Assembly (NCBI GenBank): GCA_030037515.1
Contig: JASHRE010000176.1
Span: 1 to 7,887 of the forward strand
DNA: 7,887 nt
From: Candidatus Sulfotelmatobacter sp.
GTDB taxonomy: Bacteria; Acidobacteriota; Terriglobia; Terriglobales; Acidobacteriaceae
Direction of reading: 5' to 3'
Below the pieces are notes generated by a model that saw nothing but the letters and a program-made list of their open reading frames with translations, did no database searches and was not told where the DNA came from. Below, in pieces: positions 1-5,424 of the stretch. Every line of letters begins with the position of its first letter. Position 1 is the first letter of the stretch. The translations under genes were made by a program, and so were the position numbers.

Positions 1-479
1 ACCTGCTGACGGTCAACATCCAGCCGCGCTCTTCCGATCTGCCGACCTTCCAATCGTGCTCGACGCATCCCTGCCCTGACCCGCTCGATGATGATGCACC
101 GCTCAAGTTCTGCCATTGCGGAGACGATTACTATGATGGCTCTGCCCAGCGGCCCCTCGGTGTCGATTGCCTCCCGCTGGCTAAGGAACTGAATGCCCAT
201 CCCATTGAGTTCGTCGATGGTCTGCAACAGGTGTTTCGTTGACCTCGCCAGCCTGTCACATGCCCACACGAGCACCACGTCAAACTTGTGCCGCCGTGCG
301 TCGTCCATCATGCGGTCGAGTTCAGGCCGTCGTGCTCGCGCTCCGCACAATCCATCATCGACATATTCCCCGACTATTTGGAGTCCGCGATGCGCGGCGA
401 ACTGTCGCAGATCGTGCAACTGCGTCTCAGGGTGTTGGTCAACGGTGGAAACGCGGACATACAGGGCGACCCTTTTCAT
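1..479 (-). CDS. Small serine recombinase (resolvase/invertase family), 3' end cut off by the window edge
   Basis: This would cut and rejoin DNA at specific sites through a covalent serine intermediate, causing inversion, resolution or integration. I translated it by hand. The 159 visible codons start MKRVALYVRVSTVDQ, so the nucleophile is Ser11 in the YVRVST motif, with Arg9 and Gln15 conserved. Next come a CDRLARS motif (active-site arginines), LGRAI, an AELER...IIERVRAG helix and an EGRQIGRARLDVD hinge, the usual order for the catalytic domain and E-helix of Tn3 resolvase and Hin-type enzymes. The C-terminal helix-turn-helix should lie beyond base 1. GGAGG stands 6 nt before the ATG, and this start overlaps the preceding gene's stop by one base (TGATG). 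The length so far fits the small class (about 180-210 residues), not the large serine integrases. Whether it acts as invertase or resolvase cannot be told from the sequence. Confidence 0.95.
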   Translation of the reverse strand, partial: MKRVALYVRVSTVDQHPETQLHDLRQFAAHRGLQIVGEYVDDGLCGARARRPELDRMMDDARRHKFDVVLVWACDRLARSTKHLLQTIDELNGMGIQFLSQREAIDTEGPLGRAIIVIVSAMAELERCIIIERVRAGMRRARLEGRQIGRARLDVDRQQ

Positions 480-745
480 CAGTAGCCTCCTAGTTTCTTG
501 TTTTCATCAGATTGGGCAGAACCTTCGAGAAGCCGTTCTGTAGCGACCTCGCAGATCGTTAGTTCCGGGGTGAAAATGTTCATGTCCTTCCAGACGTAAT
601 CGAACATCAACTTCCCAACTTCGGGATCGGACAATGCCGAGAGTCTTTCCTTGAGCAGCCCAGCCACTAGAACCGAACCCACCACCCGCTCGAAGCGATT
701 CCCAGAAATCGAGAGCTTGCGTTGTGCCTCGATGAGGTCCTGCAC
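479..745 (-). CDS. Hypothetical 88-residue protein coupled to the recombinase
   Basis: I do not recognise this protein. It is 88 residues, soluble-looking and mildly acidic, with mixed helical sequence, a hydrophobic stretch near residues 22-31 (VGSVLVAGLL) and a polar C-terminus ending NKKLGGY. No cysteine cluster, signal peptide or helix-turn-helix is evident. The proposed start is GTG at 745; an in-frame TAA lies three codons upstream, so no earlier start is possible. I see no good RBS before it, which weakens the start call. Its last codons contain the GGAGG that serves the recombinase, and its TGA overlaps the recombinase ATG by one base. That coupling is the best evidence that it is a real gene. 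It may be a partner or regulator of the recombinase, but nothing in the sequence shows a function. Confidence 0.55.
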   Translation of the reverse strand: MQDLIEAQRKLSISGNRFERVVGSVLVAGLLKERLSALSDPEVGKLMFDYVWKDMNIFTPELTICEVATERLLEGSAQSDENKKLGGY

Positions 746-798
746 GCTGATTTATGATTCCCCGCCGTAGTCGTCGTGCACTAATTCACTCCGCACTT

Positions 799-953
799 CT
801 GTTCTACCAATCGCAATCGGAAAATCTCTAGGAATTTGGAAATAAATTCGGAGTAACTACACCGAAGTGGGACAAGCGCCGTGACGATAGTGCCGCGTCT
901 TCAAATTTATTTCGGATTTCCTAGCGATTTTTCGCTTCAGATTGGTAGAACAG
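799..953. repeat. Large imperfect inverted repeat (53-nt arms, 49-nt loop)
   Basis: The arms are 799-851 and the reverse complement of 901-953. By hand they agree at 43 of 53 positions with no gaps. The outermost 14 bases (CTGTTCTACCAATC at 799-812, its complement at 940-953) match perfectly. Similarity runs about three bases further out on each side with one mismatch. Inner blocks such as CTAGGAA and GAAATAAATT also match. The element fills the gap between the minus-strand gene starting at 745 and the plus-strand side. Possible roles are a recombinase site or invertible segment, a MITE-like element with long terminal repeats, or a divergent operator. I saw no clear target-site duplication. 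The 81% identity without gaps shows the symmetry is not chance; the role is inference. Confidence 0.9.
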
Positions 954-975
954 CAGGGGAGAACACAAGCGCACG

Positions 976-1293
976 ATGAAGGAATCTCGGAATCGGTTTC
1001 TGCTGAAGATCAGGGACGAGGCGATCAGTTACTTGTCGTCCCTCAGACAGTTTCACGGTATCCATACCGTGACGCTGATCCGACTTGCTCACCGCAGAAC
1101 TGGATTACACGTTCCCTCACGCTGGGCCGCAATCTCGCTGCTTCGGTCGAATCTGGGGCCGATTCCAGTTGCCAATCTAACCGAGCGACCCAACAAACAA
1201 GAAAAGGAAACCGCAGTTACTCCACCTCCGAAGTTGATCCTCATTAGAGGGAGGAAGCAGTGTCCGACAAAAAAGCCGTCATTCCGTCGCTGA
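976..1293 (+). CDS. Possible small gene, unrecognised (doubtful)
   Basis: An open frame of 105 codons, MKESRNRFLLKIRDEAISYL..., basic and of fairly protein-like composition, begins 23 nt after the inverted repeat. It ends 34 nt inside the next gene, in another frame. A purine-rich GGGGAGAA lies about 12 nt before the ATG, rather far for a ribosome binding site. No motif or family is recognisable. A competing frame from 942 covers the same bases and looks less protein-like. If this is not a gene, then 746-1259 (514 nt) holds only the inverted repeat and the leader of the gene at 1260. I list it so the gap is accounted for and give it low weight. Confidence 0.25.
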   Translation: MKESRNRFLLKIRDEAISYLSSLRQFHGIHTVTLIRLAHRRTGLHVPSRWAAISLLRSNLGPIPVANLTERPNKQEKETAVTPPPKLILIRGRKQCPTKKPSFRR

Positions 1294-1685
1294 CAACAAT
1301 CGAGTGTCCGCTTTGCCTTGGTGAGGGCAGGCTTGAACGCAGCGACGTATTAGAGCGACTCGGAGTGCGGGACCTCGCTCGCGTTGCCCAATTGTCCGCA
1401 GAAGAAACATTCCGAATGCTTCTCGAAAAACACAAAGCCGACCAGCAAAGCGACTGGCTCCGGTTCGAGTCGGAACTTGCGAAGCGCGTTGCCGACATCA
1501 GAGATCGCCACAAAGATGAACTGCACGGCATCCGATCCCAGAAACACGATCTCGCTCGGCGCGGGGAGGACTCTCCGCGCGAAGTCGCCGTACCTCATTG
1601 CACCTTGCTCCTAATTCCGGATGGAGTCTTGCGTTCAAACCGTATCAACGGTGTCCGAATGAACTATACCAATACGACAAATTAG
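1260..1685 (+). pseudogene. N-terminal fragment of a DUF2130-like coiled-coil protein
   Basis: GTG at 1260 is preceded by GGGAGGAAGCA, a strong RBS, so the original start seems intact. Residues 1-110 look conserved: a CPLCLGEG motif (half of a zinc-ribbon-like CxxC), then DVLERLGVRDLARVAQLSAE and a highly charged helix with FESELAKRVADI and RHKDELHGI, typical of a long coiled coil. From memory this matches the opening of DUF2130 proteins in soil bacteria, which are several hundred residues long. After about residue 112 (near 1595) the sequence turns non-helical and stops at 1685, so most of the protein is missing. The next segment of the same family appears to be on the opposite strand just beyond. 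The domain name is recalled and needs a profile search; the truncation follows if the name is right. Confidence 0.5.
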
Positions 1686-1846
1686 TCCCCGTTGCGCGGG
1701 AGCTTGTCGCTGATCCACGTCCCTGCCCAAGTTCGCGCCTCCTCAGCAAAATCTAATTCCTCACGCCGACCGACACGCGACACCTTCGCCATTTGTCCTT
1801 CCAGTTCTTGATTGCGTTCCCTAAGCTCGCGTCCACCCTTCAAAAC
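1682..1846 (-). pseudogene. Interior fragment of a DUF2130-like protein, opposite strand
   Basis: On the minus strand this reads as about 54 residues: a short coiled-coil stretch (ELRERNQELEGQMAKV), then SRVGRREELDFAEEARTW and SDKLPRNGD, closed by TAA. From memory, a run of this type (RVGxREE, FAEEARTW, LPxNGD) is the conserved entry to the DUF2130 core, normally followed by a tyrosine-rich strand and a VDNKDK-type motif. Neither follows in any of the three frames after the stop. The frame opens inside the end of the small membrane protein gene, and no RBS is seen, so it probably lacks its own start. It lies convergent to the N-terminal fragment at 1260, and the two frames stop within 1682-1685. 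I take it as a relic, possibly transcribed as the tail of the nitrate operon. Confidence 0.5.
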
Positions 1847-1850
1847 GGTG

Positions 1851-2108
1851 TTATCGCTCTCGATCGGAGTTCCGCACGTCCGAGTCGACACGATCGACAA
1901 AGAGGTAGAGGCCGAAGCAAATCAGGAACATTAGTCCTGAGAAAATCGCCGCCGGCAATACGCTGCTCCGTTTGCCAGCTAGAAAGGACTCCAAGGCCGC
2001 GCTCAATAGCCAGATTTGCACGATCAACAATACGGCGATGAGCGACATGGCGCCCGCGATTGCAGTCAAGCCACGGGTTTTGGGCGGCAGTTCAGCTTGT
2101 CCAGGCAT
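1851..2108 (-). CDS. Small two-helix membrane protein of the nitrate operon (DUF6755-like)
   Basis: This is an 85-residue protein. After a short polar N-terminus (MPGQAELPPKTRG) come two likely membrane segments, about residues 14-38 (LIAVLLIVQIWLLSAALESF region) and 50-71 (LPAAIFSGLMFLICFGLYLF). A short loop (AGKRSS) joins them, and the tail is charged (DRVDSDVRNSDRER). It has no cysteine or histidine set for a cofactor. The ATG lies 4 nt after the Rieske stop, with AAGGTG as a modest RBS, so it is the last intact gene of the operon. It resembles small membrane proteins I recall as DUF6755 near similar Rieske and iron-sulfur genes; that name is tentative. A structural or assembly role in the membrane complex is the natural inference. 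Confidence 0.75.
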   Translation of the reverse strand: MPGQAELPPKTRGLTAIAGAMSLIAVLLIVQIWLLSAALESFLAGKRSSVLPAAIFSGLMFLICFGLYLFVDRVDSDVRNSDRER

Positions 2109-2112
2109 GCTA

Positions 2113-2616
2113 TTACACCTTAATGTCCACGGCTATGATCTCGTCGCCGCGCTTTTCAAGAACGATTCTGGGCAGAGGCCGTGAGGGAGGGCCCTGAAGA
2201 ACCGAACCATCTGCTATGGAAAAAAATCCCTTGTGGCAGGGACATTCAAGCCGGTTACTTTCCTGTGAATAGTAGACGGCACAGGATAGATGCGTGCATT
2301 TTTGGCTGTAGCTGACGTGCTCATTCTCTGCTGTACGTACCAAAATGCAGTGGTCGTCCTTGGTGGGGTAAGTGAACAACTTCACGCTTCCCACTGGAAT
2401 TTCTCCCACACGAGCGACCGACTGTTGCGGATATATCGGAGCCTTATAAAACAGCGACTTGACCAGAATCCATAGGTTGCCGACGAACATTCCAAGGCTT
2501 GTCAGCACCAGAAACTTCGTCAGCTGCCGGCGGGTGACGTAGCGCTCGTCTGCTGTTCGAACCGAAAACTCTTCCTTCCAAAGCGGTTCGCTACTCGATC
2601 GCCACAGCCAGTTCAT
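2113..2616 (-). CDS. Membrane-anchored Rieske [2Fe-2S] protein
   Basis: A Rieske subunit of 167 residues that would pass electrons one at a time in the membrane complex. The cluster motifs are complete: CTHLSC at 107-112 and CPCHKGFF at 125-132, giving ligands Cys107, His109, Cys125 and His128. Cys112 and Cys127 would form the disulfide typical of high-potential bc1-type Rieske proteins. One membrane helix spans about 33-54. It is preceded by TRRQLTKFL, which looks like a twin-arginine signal anchor, so the cluster domain should be exported folded. I chose the ATG at 2616 because GGGAGGAG lies just before it; an in-frame start at 2640 would lack this. The gene overlaps the iron-sulfur gene by 26 nt and ends 4 nt before the next. 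Single-domain Rieske ferredoxins and NirD-type subunits lack such an anchor. Confidence 0.95.
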   Translation of the reverse strand: MNWLWRSSSEPLWKEEFSVRTADERYVTRRQLTKFLVLTSLGMFVGNLWILVKSLFYKAPIYPQQSVARVGEIPVGSVKLFTYPTKDDHCILVRTAENEHVSYSQKCTHLSCAVYYSQESNRLECPCHKGFFSIADGSVLQGPPSRPLPRIVLEKRGDEIIAVDIKV

Positions 2617-3187
2617 GCTTCTCCTCCCACATATAGTCAACGACGTCTAAAGCAATCGCATCCCGCTCGGCGGGGGCCATCATGAAAACCTTAGTTGTGA
2701 TCTTTTGTTCACCGAAGTAAAAGATGTTCGTAGGCTTCTCCTTACGCCTGGCAATTTCTTCCGGCCGTATGTACGCAAGCGCTTGGCTAGGGCACACGGT
2801 GGCGCACATTGGTCGCTTGCCCACAGACGTCCGGTCGTAGCACATATCGCATTTCATCATTTGCTGCTCGGGTTCCATCATCTTGGGGATCCCGAAGGGA
2901 CACGCCAGCACGCAGTTGCTGCACGCAATGCAACGGGGTTTCAAAGACGAGTGGACAATTCCGTCGTCGCCTTTCTTGATGGCATCCGCGGGACACACCT
3001 GAGCACAGGTGGGCTCGTCGCAGTGCCAGCAGACGTAAGCGGCAGAGGTGATGCTCTCGCGACGCTCGATGAAATCGAAGTTGATCATCGACTTTCCGCG
3101 ATGCGTCTCGCATTCTTCGCAGGCTTGCAAACAAGAGCGGCATCCGATGCAGCGCGAAGGGTCGATGTAGAACTCGTACCCGAACAC
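2591..3187 (-). CDS. Four-cluster [4Fe-4S] electron-transfer subunit (DmsB/NrfC/NarH-like)
   Basis: This 198-residue protein should wire electrons from the membrane to the molybdenum subunit. Four cysteine groups are visible: C13, C16, C19, C23 (CIGCRSCLQAC); C53, C56, C61, C65 (CWHCDEPTCAQVC); C86, C89, C92, C96 (CIACSNCVLACP); and C113, C116, C128, C132 (CDMCYDRT...MCATVCP). All sixteen ligands for four cubane clusters are present, in the order usual for DmsB/NrfC-type subunits. No signal peptide or Tat motif is seen, so it is probably cytoplasmic and bound to the catalytic subunit. It starts with GTG at 3187, whose last base region overlaps the previous TAG by one base, with AGAGGAGG well placed upstream. 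The C-terminal third (140-198) carries no cysteines. Family membership is secure; the exact partner is inferred from the operon. Confidence 0.95.
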   Translation of the reverse strand: MFGYEFYIDPSRCIGCRSCLQACEECETHRGKSMINFDFIERRESITSAAYVCWHCDEPTCAQVCPADAIKKGDDGIVHSSLKPRCIACSNCVLACPFGIPKMMEPEQQMMKCDMCYDRTSVGKRPMCATVCPSQALAYIRPEEIARRKEKPTNIFYFGEQKITTKVFMMAPAERDAIALDVVDYMWEEKHELAVAIE

Positions 3188-5424
3188 TAGGCGCCTCCTC
3201 TGGGCGCGTCGTTATGGTGTGCTTCTCGATCGTCTGGTGATGTATCCGGATTTGTCGCATGCTTAATTCTGCAGGCTGAAACCTTGAACTCAGGAATCTT
3301 GCTGCGTGGGTCGAGCGTTCGATGAGTCAGACGATTGGCACTGCGTATGCCGGCCCAGTGATAGGGGATGAATACTGTGTCGGGGCGAATCGTCTTCACC
3401 ACCATTGCGCGAACCGTGACATCGTCGCGGCGCGTGGTAACTGTTACCCAATCCCCATCCTTTATATTGAGCTGCTGGGCGAGGCGGGGGTGAAGCTCCG
3501 CTCGTGGCTCCGGATATTGGTCGACTAAGGCCCCAATTCGCCGGGTTTGTGTTCCTGACAAATATTGGCTGACGACGCGTCCCGTCGTCAGATAGAGAGG
3601 ATATTCTTGGTCGATCGGATCGCCGCTTGGCCGCCATTCTGTTTTGTTGAAGTGCGCCTTGCCATCATGCGTATAGAACCTCTTGTCGGCGAACAGAATT
3701 GGCGTGCCAGGATGCTTGAGATCGGGACAAGGCCAGAAAATTCCTTTTTCCTTGTCGATCCGCTCGTAGGTTATGCCGTAGTAGTCGGCCACACCGCCCC
3801 GAGATGCGACGCGAAGCTCTTCCAGAATGTCCGCTGGGCTTTTGAATGGAAAGTATTGCCCCCTTCCCAAACGGTGCGCGATATCAATGATGATGTCGGA
3901 GTCGCATCGCGCCTGGCCCGGTGGATCAATGCTTTTCTGCCAATGGATGACGCGACCTTCGGCGCTGCAGCCTAAACCGTCTTCTTCTTCATGCAAGCTC
4001 CCGGCAAGCACGACATCAGCATGGTGAGCGGTTTCGGACATGAAGAAATCAACGACTCCTAAAAACTCCAGCTTGGAGAGAGCCTCGCGCGTGAAGTTTG
4101 CATCTGGAAGCGAAACCAGCGGATTGAAGCACATCGATAGCAGGCCTCTGATCTCTCCGCTATGAATCGCATTCATGATCTCTTGTGCGCTGTAGCCGGG
4201 CTGAGGTAGCTCTTCAGGACGAATGCCCCAGATTCCAGCCACGTATTCGCGGGCGGCGGGGTCGGTAAGAGAGCGTTGACCTGGCAACTGATCACACTTC
4301 TGCCCGTGCTCCCTCCCACCTTGGCCATTGCCTTGGCCGGTAATCATTGTTGGGCCCGAACCTTCGCGCCCAATGTTTCCTGTGGCGAGGGCGATATTCA
4401 CTATCGCAGAGCAGTTTTCGACACCCTTTGATTGATGTTCCAGACCGCGAGCGTGCATGAGGATCGCGCGCTTAGACTTCCCGATCCAGCGTGCAGCTTT
4501 TTCGATTGCTTCCGGAGGCACTCCCGTCATCTCGGCCGATCGGCGTGGGTCCCACTGCTTCGCGTCAGCCGCTACATCTTCGAAGCCGGTCGTGTATCTG
4601 CTGATGAATTCGCGGTCTTCGAGACCATCATGCAGGATTACGTGCAGCATCCCCAGCAGCAAAGCAAGATCGGTGCCAGGACGTAGCGGAAGGTACAGAT
4701 CTGCGTTACGCGTGATCGGTGTCATACGCGGATCGGCCACGATCAAGCGTCCACCATTGTCACGGCACTGCCAGATGTAGTCGGTCGTGATGGGAGCGCA
4801 CTCGCCGACATTGGCGCCAATGACAAAAAGGACTTCAGCCTTTGGAATCTCGCTCCATGGAATCGTGCTGCGGTCGATTCCGAACGCCAGCTTGTAGGCA
4901 GTTCCCGCCGAAACCATGCACAAACGGCCGTTGTAATCGATGTGCCGCGTGCCAAGGGCGACGCGGGCGAACTTGCCAAGCAGGTAGGATTTTTCCGTCG
5001 AGAGCGAGGCACCACCGTAAACTGCAAAGGCGTCTTTTCCATACTTGCCCTGGATGTCACGAATACGGCCAACGGTAAAGTCGAGGCACTCATCCCACGT
5101 CGCAGGTTGGAAGCCATCCGTGCGACGCATCATCGGAGCAAGCAATCGGTCTGGATGACCACTCTGCATATATCGCTTGACGCCTTTTGGACAAAGCATG
5201 CCGTGGTTGAACGGGAAATCTTCCCATGGCTCAAAGCCGATAATGCGATTCTTTCGAACCTTCAATTGAATGCCACACTGTTGTCCGCAGAAGCAGCAAT
5301 GCGTCTTGACCAATTTCTCGGCCGGGTGGATTGACTCGTCTTTCCATCCGCCGGGTGGAACATAATTGAGATGAGGCCCAAACTGCTCCTTCAGCGCCTC
5401 TTCCGAAACGGGGGCCTTAGCCAT
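3187..5424 (-). CDS. nasA: NasA-type molybdopterin nitrate reductase, catalytic subunit
   Basis: Reduces nitrate to nitrite at a bis-MGD molybdenum centre. The 745-residue length fits cytoplasmic assimilatory or NapA-like enzymes. The N-terminal [4Fe-4S] ligands are Cys43, Cys46, Cys50 and Cys78 (C-x2-C-x3-C-x27-C), followed by CPKG with its conserved lysine. The likely Mo ligand is Cys169 in YNGRLCMVSAG, as in Nas and Nap; formate dehydrogenases have (U/C)H there and NarG uses aspartate. Further marks are GANVGECAP, TGNIGREGSGP with GQGNGQGGREHG, and the C-terminal dinucleotide-binding end (LTTGRVVSQYLSGTQTRR; SKIPEFKVSACRI). There is no Tat or Sec signal, so it should work in the cytoplasm. 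ATG at 5424 follows AGAGGAAGCGA and overlaps the transporter gene by 8 nt. Unlike ferredoxin- or NADH-linked Nas, its partners here are membrane redox proteins. The nas/nar name is a family label. Confidence 0.93.
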   Translation of the reverse strand: MAKAPVSEEALKEQFGPHLNYVPPGGWKDESIHPAEKLVKTHCCFCGQQCGIQLKVRKNRIIGFEPWEDFPFNHGMLCPKGVKRYMQSGHPDRLLAPMMRRTDGFQPATWDECLDFTVGRIRDIQGKYGKDAFAVYGGASLSTEKSYLLGKFARVALGTRHIDYNGRLCMVSAGTAYKLAFGIDRSTIPWSEIPKAEVLFVIGANVGECAPITTDYIWQCRDNGGRLIVADPRMTPITRNADLYLPLRPGTDLALLLGMLHVILHDGLEDREFISRYTTGFEDVAADAKQWDPRRSAEMTGVPPEAIEKAARWIGKSKRAILMHARGLEHQSKGVENCSAIVNIALATGNIGREGSGPTMITGQGNGQGGREHGQKCDQLPGQRSLTDPAAREYVAGIWGIRPEELPQPGYSAQEIMNAIHSGEIRGLLSMCFNPLVSLPDANFTREALSKLEFLGVVDFFMSETAHHADVVLAGSLHEEEDGLGCSAEGRVIHWQKSIDPPGQARCDSDIIIDIAHRLGRGQYFPFKSPADILEELRVASRGGVADYYGITYERIDKEKGIFWPCPDLKHPGTPILFADKRFYTHDGKAHFNKTEWRPSGDPIDQEYPLYLTTGRVVSQYLSGTQTRRIGALVDQYPEPRAELHPRLAQQLNIKDGDWVTVTTRRDDVTVRAMVVKTIRPDTVFIPYHWAGIRSANRLTHRTLDPRSKIPEFKVSACRIKHATNPDTSPDDREAHHNDAPRGGA

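Noticed and set aside
27..40. Exact match to the end of the common Illumina adapter (CGCTCTTCCGATCT)
   Set aside because: It lies near the window edge, so contamination was considered. However, the recombinase frame passes through it and encodes the conserved hinge QIGRAR followed by LDVD, so it is most likely coincidence. Adapter trimming could still cause a coverage dip here.
1688..1700. Hairpin CCCG-N5-CGGG as operon terminator
   Set aside because: The stem is only 4 bp and no T-run follows on the minus strand, so it does not qualify as an intrinsic terminator.
1647..1851. 8-bp direct repeat AACGGTGT at 1647-1654 and 1844-1851, near both edges of the inverted fragment
   Set aside because: Tempting as junction microhomology, but direct repeats do not explain an inversion, and an 8-mer recurring nearby is weak evidence.
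2705..3190. Long plus-strand open frame (161 codons) opposite the iron-sulfur gene
   Set aside because: It is a shadow of a gene with all sixteen cluster cysteines; the frame has no motif or RBS. The same holds for plus-strand frames at 3565-3975 and 5972-6484.
3187..5424. Formate dehydrogenase or NarG identity for the molybdoenzyme
   Set aside because: The Mo-ligand region reads YNGRLCMVSAG, with Cys not followed by His as in formate dehydrogenase. The N-terminal cluster has four cysteines and lacks the His/Asp arrangement of NarG.
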